A stretch of 64,000 bases of DNA, taken from contig NZ_CP017990.1 of assembly GCF_002208095.1 (NCBI RefSeq), positions 3,968,001 to 4,032,000 on the forward strand, in the 5' to 3' direction. The stretch's first letter is position 1. Each line of letters starts with the position of its first letter. The DNA is from Enterobacter cloacae complex sp. ECNIH7. Its GTDB lineage: Bacteria; Pseudomonadota; Gammaproteobacteria; Enterobacterales; Enterobacteriaceae. The position numbers and the translations under genes are program-made. A model generated the notes under the pieces. It searched no databases. It saw only the letters and a program-made list of their open reading frames with translations, and was not told the origin of the DNA. Shown piece by piece: positions 30,555 through 46,573 of this stretch.

Positions 30555-30912
30555 AAATCATTCGCAGGCTAAATAAATCGGCCTGCGACTTATGTTGTCT
30601 GATTTGAGTTAAGTGGTATTTAAAACATTTATTCGATAAATGTTTGGTGTAACAAATTATTATATTTATTACATTTTGAATTACGTTAACCATTCGACAC
30701 GGACCTCATAAAAACATTTAAATTCAATAATTTAAAATTTAAATTTTAATAGAGTGAATTTTTACCCTTGCGATAGTGTCCAATATTTCCACCTGATTCC
30801 CTTTCCTTAAAATAAGCTTAAGACGCCATTGATTTCGGCGTTTTATTATTTAAATGCCGTTTACTTTTGCACGCCTACAATCCGCCTCATCAATCATAAT
30901 GAGACGGTATTA
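30555..30912. other. A/T-rich intergenic stretch before the SDR gene
   Basis: 358 bases with no credible gene and a clearly lower GC content than its surroundings. It holds a perfect 10-base inverted repeat (AAACATTTAT at 30623 and ATAAATGTTT ending 30645), long A/T runs at 30715-30755, and a terminator-like hairpin near 30823-30841. It may carry an H-NS target, a regulatory leader or a small RNA; nothing visible decides between these. Confidence 0.6.
30820..30850 (+). terminator. Orphan terminator-like hairpin upstream of the SDR gene
   Basis: ACGCC at 30823 pairs with GGCGT at 30837, followed by TTTTATTATTT. It lies 270 bases after the rpiR stop and 63 bases before the SDR ATG. It could end readthrough from rpiR, an unannotated small RNA, or a leader transcript. 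The stem is short. Confidence 0.4.
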
Positions 30913-32022
30913 ATGAAGATGTTATTGATTACAGGCGTGACCGGATTTCTGGGCGGTGCAGTTCTTGAAAAAATCCTGACCAGCGATCAACCTGCAAAAC
31001 TCCTTTTGCTTGCGCGCGCCAGCGATCCGCAGAGCGGGCTGGAGCGCGTGCTGGAGAACATGCGCAAGTTCAACGTTCCCGAGGACAAACTGGCCTCCCT
31101 GAAGGTGGATAATATCCTGATTGGCGACCTCAGCCAGCCTGAAGCCTTTCTGAACGATCCCCGTCTGGATCGGGTCACGCACGTGGTTAACTGTGCGGCC
31201 GTGGCCTCATTTGGTAATAACCCGCTGATCTGGAAGGTCAACGTTGAAGGTACGCTCGCGCTGGCGCGCCGTATGGAGCAGGTTACAGGACTGCAGCGTT
31301 TCCTCCACGTCGGCACCGCAATGTCATGCACGCCGGAGCAGGATTCACTGGTCGCCGAAAGTGCGGAATTCAGAGAGAATGCTGAACACCTGGTGGAATA
31401 CACGTTTTCGAAGTCAACCATCGAACAGCTGATGCGCCAGGAGTGCCCTGACCTGCCGCTGCTCATCGCCCGTCCGTCCATCGTCGTCGGCCATACCCGT
31501 CACGGCTGCACGCCGTCGAGCAGCATTTTCTGGGTCTTTAGCATGGGCCTGATGCTGCAGAAATTTATGTGCTCAATGGAAGACAGGATCGACGTTGTTC
31601 CGGTGGATTATTGCGCCGACGCGATGTTAATGCTGCTCAACAGCAACGCTCGTCCGGGAGAAGTGGTACACATTTCTGCGGGAGAAGAGAACAGCGTTCG
31701 CTTTGCGGATATCGATCAGGCAATGGCGCAGGCGCTGGAGAAAGCCCCCGTCGGGGATAGATATGCGCAGGTCAGCTACGAAACGCTGGTCAGAATGCGC
31801 CGCGAGCTGAAACATATTTTTGGGCCGTGCAACGAACGTCTGATGCTGAAAGCCATGCGTTTATACGGTGCGTTTGCCACGCTTAACGTGCGCTTCAGCA
31901 ACGATAAGCTGCTGAGCATGGGGATGCCGAAGCCCCCCCGGTTTACGGATTACATCGCCCGCTGCGTGCAAACCACCCAGGGGCTGACCATTCCGGAGCA
32001 AATGGCGGTCGATTTTAAATAG
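30913..32022 (+). CDS. Stand-alone SDR protein resembling thioester/fatty-acyl reductase domains
   Basis: 369 residues from the ATG at 30913, with GAGACGG just upstream; a longer frame starting near 30829 is A/T-rich and not protein-like. An extended-SDR Rossmann fold begins TGVTGFLGGAVLEKIL, with the catalytic YxxxK as YTFSKSTIEQL and a serine/threonine-containing FLHVGTAMSC strand before it. THVVNCAAVASFG resembles NAD-binding_4 (male-sterility/thioester-reductase) proteins that reduce acyl thioesters. No carrier-protein or adenylation domain is nearby, so the acyl substrate is unknown. It lies between rpiR and eno, sharing a terminator with eno. Confidence 0.7.
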   Translation: MKMLLITGVTGFLGGAVLEKILTSDQPAKLLLLARASDPQSGLERVLENMRKFNVPEDKLASLKVDNILIGDLSQPEAFLNDPRLDRVTHVVNCAAVASFGNNPLIWKVNVEGTLALARRMEQVTGLQRFLHVGTAMSCTPEQDSLVAESAEFRENAEHLVEYTFSKSTIEQLMRQECPDLPLLIARPSIVVGHTRHGCTPSSSIFWVFSMGLMLQKFMCSMEDRIDVVPVDYCADAMLMLLNSNARPGEVVHISAGEENSVRFADIDQAMAQALEKAPVGDRYAQVSYETLVRMRRELKHIFGPCNERLMLKAMRLYGAFATLNVRFSNDKLLSMGMPKPPRFTDYIARCVQTTQGLTIPEQMAVDFK

Positions 32023-32029
32023 CAAAAAA

Positions 32030-32060
32030 AAAATGCCAGTCTTTCGACTGGCATTTTCAT
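32030..32060. terminator. Bidirectional terminator between the SDR gene and eno
   Basis: AAAATGCCAGTC and GACTGGCATTTT form a 12-base stem with a TTTC loop. A/T runs on both sides give it activity in both directions for the two convergent genes. Confidence 0.92.
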
Positions 32061-32076
32061 TTTAAGGCTTAAGCAA

Positions 32077-33447
<1,371 letters not shown>

Positions 33448-33457
33448 CTAACTTTTT

Positions 33458-35110
<1,653 letters not shown>

Positions 35111-35318
35111 TTAGGGTGAAACGATGGAATAACCAGGACGGGAAAGTAGTATACCCGAACACGGCGAGCGCCACAAACTTTCATTCTCCGTCTCCATTCC
35201 AGGCCATGACAAACATAAGGAGTGAGAAAATAGCCCCTTTTGGGTAAATGTTTTTGACGCAAATCAAGCGCTTGTCATTTAAAAAATCACACAAATTGCG
35301 CTTGATCGCAAAATCTCG

Positions 35319-36110
35319 TTAGAGATCAGATTCCTGGCGCTTTACTTCCTGCCAGACTTCTTCCATTGCCTCGAGGTCAATTCCGCTCATTTCCAGGCCT
35401 CGCGAGGCGACAATCCGCTCAACTTCGCGAAAGCGTCGTTCGAATTTTAGGTTGGCTTTTTGCAGGGCGGTTTCCGCTTTTACACCCAGGTGGCGAGAAA
35501 GGTTGACGGTCGCGAACAACAGGTCGCCCATCTCTTCCTCAAGCTTTGCTTCATCCACTACCGCCTGCTGCGCTTCGTGCATGACTTCGTCAATCTCTTC
35601 GTGCACTTTATCCAGCACAGGGCCGAGGGAGGTCCAGTCAAAACCGACGGCGGAGCAGCGTTTCTGGATTTTATGCGCGCGCATCAGCGCGGGCAGGCTC
35701 AGCGGAATATCATCCAGCGCCGAGTGCTGGGATTTTTCCGCCCGCTCAGCGCTTTTGATCTGCTCCCAGCGGGCCAGCACCTCAGCGCTGTTCCCTGCGG
35801 TGGCATCGCCGAAGATATGGGGATGACGGCGCTCAAGCTTGTCGCTGATGGCAGCGCAGATATCGTCAAAGTTAAAGCGCCCCTCTTCCTGCGCCATTTG
35901 CGCATAGAACACCACCTGGAACAGCAGATCGCCCAGCTCGCCGCGCAGGTCGTCAAAATCTTCGCGGGAAATGGCGTCCAGCACCTCATAGGTCTCTTCA
36001 AGGGTGTACGGGGCGATGGTGGCGAAAGTCTGCTCTTTGTCCCACGGACAGCCGTTTTCCGGGTCGCGCAGGCGTTTCATGATGCCGAGCAGGCGGTCGA
36101 TTTGAGTCAT
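35319..36110 (-). CDS. mazG: Nucleoside triphosphate pyrophosphohydrolase MazG
   Basis: 263 residues from MTQIDRLLGIMKRLRDPENG; an ATG four codons earlier is not the family start. Two tandem MazG (all-alpha NTP pyrophosphatase) domains each carry an ExxE...ExxD metal site: TLEETYEVLDAI with LRGELGDLLFQVVF, and EEIDEVMHEAQ with LEEEMGDLLFATVN. It hydrolyses NTPs to NMPs and in E. coli lowers ppGpp effects. In E. coli it follows mazEF; here relA is directly upstream with only a REP element between. Confidence 0.97.
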   Translation of the reverse strand: MTQIDRLLGIMKRLRDPENGCPWDKEQTFATIAPYTLEETYEVLDAISREDFDDLRGELGDLLFQVVFYAQMAQEEGRFNFDDICAAISDKLERRHPHIFGDATAGNSAEVLARWEQIKSAERAEKSQHSALDDIPLSLPALMRAHKIQKRCSAVGFDWTSLGPVLDKVHEEIDEVMHEAQQAVVDEAKLEEEMGDLLFATVNLSRHLGVKAETALQKANLKFERRFREVERIVASRGLEMSGIDLEAMEEVWQEVKRQESDL

Positions 36111-36133
36111 AGTGTTTTCCATTAAAAAAACAA

Positions 36134-36165
36134 GCCGGGCGGCGGCAAAGCCTTACCCGGCCTAC
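36134..36165. repeat. REP element between relA and mazG
   Basis: GCCGGGCGGCGGCAAAGCCT followed by TACCCGGCCTAC has the classic enterobacterial REP form: imperfect palindrome with a CCTAC tail. It occupies the spot where E. coli has mazEF. Confidence 0.85.
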
Positions 36166-36177
36166 AGAAGAGTGTGT

Positions 36178-38409
36178 TTAACCGCCGTGCAGACGACGCG
36201 CGTCTATCACATCCGGCACCTGGTTCAGTTTGCCGAGCACGCGGCCCAGCACCTGCAGGTTGTAGATTTCGATGGTCATATCAATGGTGGCAAGCTGCTC
36301 GCGGGTATCGCTGCGGCTGGCGACGCCCAGCACGTTGACTTTCTCGTTGGCGAGAATGGTCGTTATGTCGCGCAGCAGCCCGCTGCGGTCGTTGGCAGTG
36401 ACGCGCACCACCAGCGAGTAGCCAGCGGAATAGCTCTCACCCCAGACCGCTTCCACGATGCGCTCCGGCGCATGCGACTGCAGCTCGGCAAGCTGGTCAC
36501 AGTCAGAACGGTGAATCGAAATCCCGCGTCCCTGGGTGATAAAGCCGACGATATCGTCGCCCGGAATAGGCTGGCAGCAGCGGGCAATGTGGTGCATCAG
36601 GTTACCTACGCCTTCAACCACCACGCGGCCGTTGTCTTTGCTGCGCTGCTGCGGGGCGTAGGTTTTCTGCTGCAGCTGCTTCAGCGCCGCCGCGTCCTGC
36701 TCTGCCGCGCTTGGCTTATTGAACTGCGCCTGCAGGAAGTTCACCATCTGATTCAGACGGATATCACCGCCGCCAATGGCCGCTAACAGCTCGTCAAGCT
36801 CGTTAAAGTTGTAGCGCGGCAGCAGGAATTTCTCCGCCTCTTTCAGGCTTATCCCGATATGCTCCAGCTCGTCGTCGAGGATCTGGCGGCCGGCAAGAAT
36901 GTTCTTGTCACGATCCTGTTTACGGAACCAGGCGTGAATTTTCGATCGCCCGCGGCTGGTGGTGACGTAGCCCAGGTTCGGGTTAAGCCAGTCACGGCTC
37001 GGGTTGGGCTGCTTCTGGGTAATGATTTCAATCTGGTCACCCATCTGCAGTTGATAGGTGAACGGTACGATACGTCCGCCGATTTTCGCCCCGATGCAGC
37101 GGTGTCCCACATCGCTGTGGATGTGGTAGGCAAAATCGAGCGGCGTAGAGCCCGCCGGCAGGTCGACAACGTCCCCTTTTGGGGTAAAGACGTACACGCG
37201 ATCGTCAAAGACCTGGCTACGCACTTCGTCGAGCATCTCGCCGGAGTCGGCCATCTCTTCCTGCCACGCAATCAGCTTGCGCAGCCAGGCAATGCGGTCT
37301 TCGTGGCCAGAACGCGCCCCACCGGAGGTGCCTTCTTTGTATTTCCAGTGCGCGGCAACGCCCAGCTCGGCGTCTTCATGCATCTGTTTGGTGCGGATCT
37401 GAATCTCAACCGTTTTACCGCCAGGGCCAAGCACCACGGTATGGATAGACTGGTAGCCGTTCGGTTTTGGGTTGGCGACATAGTCGTCGAACTCATCGGG
37501 CAGATGACGGAAGTGAGTGTGTACTATCCCCAGCGCGGCGTAGCAGTCCTGCAGACGCTCCGCCACGATGCGCACGGCGCGCACGTCAAACAGCTCGTCA
37601 AAGGCGAGGTGTTTCTTCTGCATTTTGCGCCAGATGCTGTAGATGTGCTTAGGCCGACCGTAAACTTCGGCGCGCACGTTTTCTTCTTTCATCGCCTGGC
37701 GCAGGCCGCCGACAAACTCCTCGATATAGTGCTCGCGGTCGATACGGCGCTCGTGCAGAAGTTTGGCAATCCGTTTATATTCCGCCGGGTGCAGATAGCG
37801 GAAGCAGTAATCTTCCAGCTCCCACTTCAGCTGACCAATCCCTAAGCGGTTCGCCAGCGGCGCATAGATGTTTGTACACTCTTTGGCGGCCAGCACGCGC
37901 TCGTCTTCCGGCGCATCCTTCACCTCTCGCAGATGGGCAATACGCTCGGCCAGCTTGATGACCACGCAGCGGAAATCATCCACCATGGCCAGCAGCATCC
38001 GGCGAACGTTATCAACCTGCTCTGAGGAGACGGAATCGGTATGCGCGGCTTTAAGCTGACGAATGGCCGCCATATCGCGCACGCCGTGGATCAGCGCGAC
38101 GACGGATTTCCCGACGCTGTCGCGCAGTACGTCTTCGCTGACCACGTCCGCATCCGCGAGGGGGAAGAGAAGCGCGGCCTGCAGCGTTTCAATATCCATG
38201 TTCAGCATGGATAAGATTTCCACCATCTCCACGCCGCGCCACAGGAGAAGATCGGCATCCGGATGCCCCTGCGTGGTGCGCAGACAATAGGCCCAGGTTT
38301 CGGTTAAGCGTTCACACGACTGCTGGCTGGAAATTCCCAGACTTGCGATCCATTTTTGTGGGTCAAATTCCCCAGCTTTATTGAGATGTGCACTTCTTAC
38401 CGCAACCAT
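36178..38409 (-). CDS. relA: (p)ppGpp synthetase RelA (GTP pyrophosphokinase)
   Basis: 743 residues (E. coli 744). Order: degenerate HD hydrolase region (about 1-200), synthetase domain (about 250-385, with FDELFDVRAVRIVAERLQDC and PNGYQSIHTVVLGPGGKTVE), TGS domain (about 400-465, VYVFTPKGDVVDLPAGSTPL), helical and Zn-finger regions, and a C-terminal ACT domain (about 665-743). It makes alarmone on ribosomes holding uncharged tRNA. The HD metal motif is absent, as expected for RelA rather than SpoT. Confidence 0.98.
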   Translation of the reverse strand: MVAVRSAHLNKAGEFDPQKWIASLGISSQQSCERLTETWAYCLRTTQGHPDADLLLWRGVEMVEILSMLNMDIETLQAALLFPLADADVVSEDVLRDSVGKSVVALIHGVRDMAAIRQLKAAHTDSVSSEQVDNVRRMLLAMVDDFRCVVIKLAERIAHLREVKDAPEDERVLAAKECTNIYAPLANRLGIGQLKWELEDYCFRYLHPAEYKRIAKLLHERRIDREHYIEEFVGGLRQAMKEENVRAEVYGRPKHIYSIWRKMQKKHLAFDELFDVRAVRIVAERLQDCYAALGIVHTHFRHLPDEFDDYVANPKPNGYQSIHTVVLGPGGKTVEIQIRTKQMHEDAELGVAAHWKYKEGTSGGARSGHEDRIAWLRKLIAWQEEMADSGEMLDEVRSQVFDDRVYVFTPKGDVVDLPAGSTPLDFAYHIHSDVGHRCIGAKIGGRIVPFTYQLQMGDQIEIITQKQPNPSRDWLNPNLGYVTTSRGRSKIHAWFRKQDRDKNILAGRQILDDELEHIGISLKEAEKFLLPRYNFNELDELLAAIGGGDIRLNQMVNFLQAQFNKPSAAEQDAAALKQLQQKTYAPQQRSKDNGRVVVEGVGNLMHHIARCCQPIPGDDIVGFITQGRGISIHRSDCDQLAELQSHAPERIVEAVWGESYSAGYSLVVRVTANDRSGLLRDITTILANEKVNVLGVASRSDTREQLATIDMTIEIYNLQVLGRVLGKLNQVPDVIDARRLHGG

Positions 38410-38460
38410 TGTCCTCTCCTTTAGGGACCTGGGCCTGTCGAAGTCGACAAGCCAAACAAA

Positions 38461-39759
38461 TTAGATGTGCTCGAACAACACCATCGATTCCAGATGTCCA
38501 GTGTGCGGGAACATGTCCAGCATTGCCAGACGCTGAATCTGGTAACCCGCGCTGATTAATGCCTCGCTGTCCCGGGCAAGCGTTGCCGGGTTACAGGAAA
38601 CATAGACCACACGCTTCGGCGCGAGTTTAATAATATGTGCCATCACACCCGGGGCACCGGCACGCGCCGGGTCGAGCAAAATTTTATCAAAGCCCTGCTT
38701 TGCCCACGGCTGTTGGGTGACATCTTCCTCAAGATTTTGATGAAAGAATGTCACATTTTGCAAGCCGTTCTGCTGCGCGTTCTCCTGCCCTTTAACCACC
38801 AGCGCCTCAACGCCTTCCACGCCGACGACGCTGGCCGCTTCTCGCGCCAGCGGCAGCGTGAAGTTGCCCATTCCGCAGAACAGGTCGAGCACCCGATCGC
38901 TTTTCTGAACGTCCAGCCACGCCAGCGCTTTCTCAACCATCTGCTGGTTTACGCCATCATTCACCTGAATGAAATCCCGCGGGCTGAACGTTAAGCGTAG
39001 CCCGTTTGACGCATACCAGGGCGCCTCACCGGTAACCTGCTCAAGTATCTCGCTTTGTGGTGCCAGGAAAAGCGCCAGGTCGTGGGAATGCGAAAAGCGT
39101 TCCAGTTTTTCGCGATCTTTTTTCGACAGCGGTGCGGTGTGGCGCAGCACCATCAGCGGGCCATTGTTTGCCATGACCAGTTCGACGTGCCCGAGATGGC
39201 GTACGCCGTCCAGCCCGGAGAGGCAGATGTGCACTTCCGGAAGCAACGCCTCAAGATGGGGCACCAAAATGGGGCACTGCTTCACGTCAACGATGTCGCT
39301 GGAGCCGGCCTTGCGAAACCCCATCTCCAGACGATCCGTTTTTGGCTGATAGCTGAGGCTCAGGCGCGCGCGACGACGATAGCCCCAGGGCTCGTCGGCA
39401 ACAATTTCGTTAACGTCATGTTTGAGCAGACGCGCCAGCGCGCTGCTTTTACTTTTTTGCTGTAATTCTGTGCTCGCATGCTGTTGCTGGCAGCCACCGC
39501 AAACGCCAAAATGCGGGCAGCGGGGCTTCACGCGCTCCGGGCTATCGTTGAGACGACGCTTAACCTGTCCGCGCGCGAACTGACGTTTATCTTCCGTCAG
39601 CGTAATTTCTGCTCGTTCTGCTGGCAGTAAACCTGTTATAAACAGAGCCTTACCATTGTGACGTGCTACTCCCTGACCAAACGGATCGAGGTCCGTGGCT
39701 TCAACAGTAATGATTTGACGCGTCGTCACGCGTCGCTTTGCAGAGTAGAATTGCGCCAT
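38461..39759 (-). CDS. rlmD: 23S rRNA (uracil-1939-C5)-methyltransferase RlmD
   Basis: 432 residues from [20 protein letters not shown] (the frame extends six codons upstream). An N-terminal TRAM domain precedes an Fe-S cluster with cysteines in [16 protein letters not shown] and the later QCPIL. The SAM-binding motif is [15 protein letters not shown], and the catalytic Cys lies in [15 protein letters not shown]. It is divergent from barA, 57 bases apart, and 51 bases upstream of relA. Confidence 0.97.
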   Translation of the reverse strand: MAQFYSAKRRVTTRQIITVEATDLDPFGQGVARHNGKALFITGLLPAERAEITLTEDKRQFARGQVKRRLNDSPERVKPRCPHFGVCGGCQQQHASTELQQKSKSSALARLLKHDVNEIVADEPWGYRRRARLSLSYQPKTDRLEMGFRKAGSSDIVDVKQCPILVPHLEALLPEVHICLSGLDGVRHLGHVELVMANNGPLMVLRHTAPLSKKDREKLERFSHSHDLALFLAPQSEILEQVTGEAPWYASNGLRLTFSPRDFIQVNDGVNQQMVEKALAWLDVQKSDRVLDLFCGMGNFTLPLAREAASVVGVEGVEALVVKGQENAQQNGLQNVTFFHQNLEEDVTQQPWAKQGFDKILLDPARAGAPGVMAHIIKLAPKRVVYVSCNPATLARDSEALISAGYQIQRLAMLDMFPHTGHLESMVLFEHI

Positions 39760-39816
39760 CGCCGAGATTTTTCTCACATAAACATAATTATCTTAATTGT
39801 CCCATAACGGAACGCC

Positions 39817-42576
<2,760 letters not shown>

Positions 42577-42583
42577 GATAAAA

Positions 42584-42656
42584 GCCCGGTGGCGCTTCGC
42601 TTACCGGGCCTGCAATTGCGAGTGCGGCCTGATTCCCTCACCCACAGGGAGAGGGA
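42584..42656. repeat. Composite REP/palindrome element between barA and the glycerate kinase gene
   Basis: GCCCGGTGGCGCTTCGCTTA plus CCGGGC forms one stem. About 20 bases on, GTGCGGCCTGATTCCCTCAC and CCACAGGGAGAGGG repeat the motif seen at 16465-16512. It fills the space between the convergent stop codons. Confidence 0.8.
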
Positions 42657-42659
42657 GAA

Positions 42660-43799
42660 CTACATTCCCTGCCCTACTTTCAGCACCGCCGCGATATTCC
42701 TGGCGGCCATCCTGACGTTCTCGCTGGCATTTTCCAGCGCATCCTCCAGCGAGCAGATGGTGTAGATCACGCTAAACACCGCATCAATGCCGTGATCGTG
42801 TACCACGCCAACGTCCGCCGTCAGGCTGCCTGCAATGCCGATGACGGGTTTGTTAAAGCGTTTCGCCACTTTCGCCACGCCCACCGGGACTTTGCCGTGG
42901 ATCGTCTGGCTGTCGATGCGGCCTTCTCCCGTGATCACCAGATCCGCATCGGCCACCTGGTCGGCCAGGTGTAGCGCATCGGTCACGATCTCAATCCCCT
43001 GGCGCAGCTGCGCGCCGCAAAAGGCGTAGAGCGCGGCCCCCATGCCACCCGCCGCGCCGCCGCCAGCAAGGTTTAGCACATCGATATCCAGATCCCGGGC
43101 AATGACTCTCGCATACTGCGCCAGCGCGTTGTCCAGGGTGACGATCATCTCGGGAGTGGCCCCCTTTTGTGGGCCAAATACGGCTGACGCGCCATCCTTA
43201 CCGGTGAGCGGATTCGTCACATCACAGGCGACCTCTATCCGGCACTCCGCCAGACGTCTGTCCAGCCCGCTCAGGTCGATACGCGCGAGTTTTCCCAGCT
43301 CGCCCCCGCCCTGCCCAAGGGGCTGCCCGCTGTCGTCCAGCAGCTTTGCCCCCAACGCCTGCACCATCCCTGCTCCGCCGTCATTGGTGGCGCTGCCGCC
43401 AATGCCGATGATGATATGCTTAACGCCTGCGTCCAGCGCGTGACGAATAAGTTCGCCCGTGCCCCACGAGGTGGTTTTCAGGGGATTACGCTGCGAAGGG
43501 ACGACCAGCTCCAGGCCGCTAGCCGCCGCCATTTCAATAAAGGCACTCTGCTCGTCACCGGATAAGCCATAAAATCCTTCAACGCGCTCACCCAGCGGGT
43601 CGGTCACCGGAACATGCACAATGCGTCCCCGCGTTGCCGCGATCATCGCCTCAACCGTTCCTTCGCCACCGTCCGCGACCGGAAGTTTGACGTAAACCGC
43701 CTCGGGAAAGATCTCGCGAAAACCACGTTCTATCGCTGTCGCAACCTCAAGCGCACTCAAACTTTCCTTATACGAGTCCGGTGCGATAACAATTTTCAT
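42660..43799 (-). CDS. garK: Glycerate 2-kinase (GarK/GlxK type)
   Basis: 379 residues (E. coli GarK and GlxK 381). It phosphorylates D-glycerate, the last step of glucarate/galactarate breakdown. Family blocks: MKIVIAPDSYKESLSALEVA, LPVADGGEGTVEAM, IIIGIGGSATNDGGAGM, NLAGGGAAGGMGAALYAF and LVITGEGRIDSQTIHGK. It lies 77 bases after gudD in the same direction, so it is part of or adjacent to the glucarate operon, whereas E. coli has garK at another locus. GarK and GlxK cannot be told apart with certainty by eye. Confidence 0.88.
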   Translation of the reverse strand: MKIVIAPDSYKESLSALEVATAIERGFREIFPEAVYVKLPVADGGEGTVEAMIAATRGRIVHVPVTDPLGERVEGFYGLSGDEQSAFIEMAAASGLELVVPSQRNPLKTTSWGTGELIRHALDAGVKHIIIGIGGSATNDGGAGMVQALGAKLLDDSGQPLGQGGGELGKLARIDLSGLDRRLAECRIEVACDVTNPLTGKDGASAVFGPQKGATPEMIVTLDNALAQYARVIARDLDIDVLNLAGGGAAGGMGAALYAFCGAQLRQGIEIVTDALHLADQVADADLVITGEGRIDSQTIHGKVPVGVAKVAKRFNKPVIGIAGSLTADVGVVHDHGIDAVFSVIYTICSLEDALENASENVRMAARNIAAVLKVGQGM

Positions 43800-43876
43800 A
43801 AGCCATCCTTACGCATAGTCGTTACGTTAAGCATACACCACGTAAAAGACCGTTCGTGGGAGCGGTCCCAATGCGT

Positions 43877-45214
43877 TTATCGTACCATGCACGGGCGTTT
43901 ATTGTCGAATGTCCAGTCGGGGATCAGATACTGCATCGCCATCGCATCGTCGCGCGCGCCCAGACCGTGTTTTTGATACAGCTCATGGGCTTTCATAACC
44001 TGGTCCATATCCAGCTCAACCCCTAGCCCCGGCGTGGAAGGCACCTGCACCATGCCACCTATGATCTCAAACGGCCGCTTAGTCAGACGCTGATTACCTT
44101 CCTGCCAGATCCAGTGCGTGTCGATAGCGGTAATCGTGCCCGGCGCGGCGGCGGCAACGTGCGTGAACATCGCCAGCGACACGTCGAAGTGGTTATTAGA
44201 GTGCGAGCCCCAGGTCAGGCCAAACTCGTGGCACATTTGCGCCACGCGCACCGACCCCTGCATCGTCCAGAAGTGCGGGTCTGCCAGCGGAATATCGACG
44301 GAGTGCAATGACAGGGTGTGTCCCATCTGACGCCAGTCGGTGGCAATCATATTGGTCGCGGTCGGCAGCCCCGTGGCGCGACGGAATTCCGCCATGACTT
44401 CACGGCCCGAGAAGCCCTGTTCAGCCCCGCACGGATCTTCCGCATACGCCAGCACGCCTTTCAGCTGCTTACCAATTTTGATCGCTTCATCAAGCGACCA
44501 CGCGCCGTTCGGATCCAGCGTCACGCGCGCCTGCGGGAAACGTTTTGCCAGCGCGGTGACGGCTTCCGCCTCTTCCTCACCGGCCAGCACGCCGCCCTTC
44601 AGTTTGAAATCATTAAAGCCATATTTTTCGTACGCGGCTTCCGCCAGGCGCACCACCGCATCCGGGGTCATCGCCTCGTCGTGGCGAAGTCGATACCAGT
44701 CGCATTGTTCATCCGGCTGGCTCTGATAAGGCAATGGCGTCAGCCTGCGGTCGCCGACAAAGAACAGATAGCCCAGCATTTCCACTTCGCTGCGCTGCTG
44801 CCCCTCGCCCAACAGCGAGGCAACGTTAACGCCCAGATGCTGACCCAGCAGATCCAGCATCGCGGATTCAATCCCGGTCACTACGTGAATGGTGGTGCGC
44901 AGATCGAAGGTCTGCAGGCCACGCCCTCCGGCATCGCGATCGGCAAAGGTATTGCGCACGGTGTTGAGGACATTTTTGTACTCGCCCAGCGTTTTGCCCA
45001 CCACCAGCGGAATGGCATCTTCCAGCGTCTGGCGGATCTTCTCCCCGCCCGGAATTTCGCCCACGCCCGTATGGCCGGAATTGTCTTTGATAATGACAAT
45101 ATTGCGGGTGAAGAATGGCGCATGCGCGCCGCTCAGGTTCATCAGCATGCTGTCATGGCCCGCAACCGGAACGATCTGCATGGCGGTGACGACAGGGGTA
45201 GAAAAAGTACTCAT
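43877..45214 (-). CDS. gudD: Glucarate dehydratase GudD
   Basis: 445 residues, enolase superfamily (mandelate racemase subgroup). It dehydrates D-glucarate to 5-keto-4-deoxyglucarate. The KxK base is in [14 protein letters not shown], metal ligands in [13 protein letters not shown] and [14 protein letters not shown], and the His of the His-Asp dyad in [15 protein letters not shown]. It is 15 bases downstream of gudX. Confidence 0.97.
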   Translation of the reverse strand: MSTFSTPVVTAMQIVPVAGHDSMLMNLSGAHAPFFTRNIVIIKDNSGHTGVGEIPGGEKIRQTLEDAIPLVVGKTLGEYKNVLNTVRNTFADRDAGGRGLQTFDLRTTIHVVTGIESAMLDLLGQHLGVNVASLLGEGQQRSEVEMLGYLFFVGDRRLTPLPYQSQPDEQCDWYRLRHDEAMTPDAVVRLAEAAYEKYGFNDFKLKGGVLAGEEEAEAVTALAKRFPQARVTLDPNGAWSLDEAIKIGKQLKGVLAYAEDPCGAEQGFSGREVMAEFRRATGLPTATNMIATDWRQMGHTLSLHSVDIPLADPHFWTMQGSVRVAQMCHEFGLTWGSHSNNHFDVSLAMFTHVAAAAPGTITAIDTHWIWQEGNQRLTKRPFEIIGGMVQVPSTPGLGVELDMDQVMKAHELYQKHGLGARDDAMAMQYLIPDWTFDNKRPCMVR

Positions 45215-45229
45215 CGTGTAATCCTTTTA

Positions 45230-46573
45230 TCAGTGACGTCCAAAAACAGGGCGCTTACGGTCAAATGTCCAGCCGGGGATCAGGTACTGCATCGGGCCCG
45301 CGTCGTTACGCGCGCCGCCCGGTAGCTTTTTATACGCCTCATGGGCTTTATGGATCTGATCCCAGTCAATCTCCACGCCCAACCCCGGCGCATCCGGTAC
45401 GGCAATCTTGCCATTGATGATTTCCAGCGGATTTTTCGTCAGGCGGGCTTCCCCTTCCTGCCAAATCCAGTGGGTGTCGATGGCGGTCGGGTTACCCGGC
45501 GCCGCCGCGCCAACGTGGGTAAACATCGCCAGCGAAATATCAAAGTGGTTGTTCGAGTGACAGCCCCAGGTCAGCCCCCAGTCATCGCACAGCTGCGCCA
45601 CGCGCACTGCACCTGAAAGCGTCCAGAAGTGAGGGTCCGCCAGCGGTATGTCGACGGCGTTCAGCATCACCGCATGGCCCATTTCACGCCAGTTGGTGGC
45701 GATCATATTGGTCGCAACAGGCAGCCCGGAGGCGCGACGAAACTCGGCCATGACTTCACGGCCCGAGAAGCCCTGCTCCGCACCGCAGGGATCTTCTGCA
45801 TAGGTCAGGACATCCCCCAGCCCTTTGCACAGGCTAATGGCTTCATCCAGCAGCCATGCGCCGTTGGGATCGACGGTGATCCGCGCATCCGCAAAGCGTT
45901 TTTTCAGCGCCCGGACCGTTTCAATCTCCTGCTCGCCGGGCAGCACGCCGCCCTTCAGCTTGAAATCCTTGAAGCCGTAGCGATCCTGCGCCGCCTCGGC
46001 CAGCCGCACCACCGCGTCGCTGGAGAGCGCTTCCTGGTGGCGCAGGCAATACCATTCGTGATCGCCCGTGGATCGCGCCAGATAGGGGAGATCGGTTTTA
46101 TTGCGATCGCCAACGTAGAACAGATAGCCCAGCACCGTTACCGCATCGCGCTGTTTACCTGGCCCCAGCAGCTCGCAAACCGGAACATTGAGCGCCTTAC
46201 CCAGCAAGTCGAGCAGGGCGGCCTCCAGCGCGGCGACCGCGTTGACGCGCAGTTCAAACGTCCAGGCACCTTTACCGAACGTATCAAAGTCCGCCGACTG
46301 ATTGCCCTTATGGACCCGCTGAACGACCTTGTTCAGACGGGCGACCTCCTGGCCCACCACCTGCGGAATGGCATCGACCAGCGTCTGGTAGATCACCTCT
46401 CCGCCCGGGGCTTCGCCCACGCCGGTATTCCCTGAGCTGTCTTTCAGCACGACGATATTACGGGTAAACCAGGCGCTATGCGCACCGCCAATGTTGAGCA
46501 GCATGCTGTCCTGTCCGGCTACCGGAATGACCTTCATCTCCGTAACGGTTGGGCTCGATTGCGTTGTCATCAT
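45230..46573 (-). CDS. gudX: Glucarate dehydratase-related protein GudX
   Basis: 447 residues, a paralogue of the neighbouring GudD over its full length (both contain [20 protein letters not shown]). The KxK ([14 protein letters not shown]), metal-ligand ([12 protein letters not shown]) and His ([14 protein letters not shown]) motifs are kept. In E. coli GudX has low dehydratase activity and may work with GudD. It overlaps gudP by 4 bases. Confidence 0.96.
   Translation of the reverse strand: MMTTQSSPTVTEMKVIPVAGQDSMLLNIGGAHSAWFTRNIVVLKDSSGNTGVGEAPGGEVIYQTLVDAIPQVVGQEVARLNKVVQRVHKGNQSADFDTFGKGAWTFELRVNAVAALEAALLDLLGKALNVPVCELLGPGKQRDAVTVLGYLFYVGDRNKTDLPYLARSTGDHEWYCLRHQEALSSDAVVRLAEAAQDRYGFKDFKLKGGVLPGEQEIETVRALKKRFADARITVDPNGAWLLDEAISLCKGLGDVLTYAEDPCGAEQGFSGREVMAEFRRASGLPVATNMIATNWREMGHAVMLNAVDIPLADPHFWTLSGAVRVAQLCDDWGLTWGCHSNNHFDISLAMFTHVGAAAPGNPTAIDTHWIWQEGEARLTKNPLEIINGKIAVPDAPGLGVEIDWDQIHKAHEAYKKLPGGARNDAGPMQYLIPGWTFDRKRPVFGRH

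Noticed and set aside
45230..46573. gudX as a decayed duplicate of gudD
   Set aside because: The frame is intact and the catalytic motifs are kept, and E. coli carries the same paralogue pair, so it is a conserved gene and not a pseudogene.
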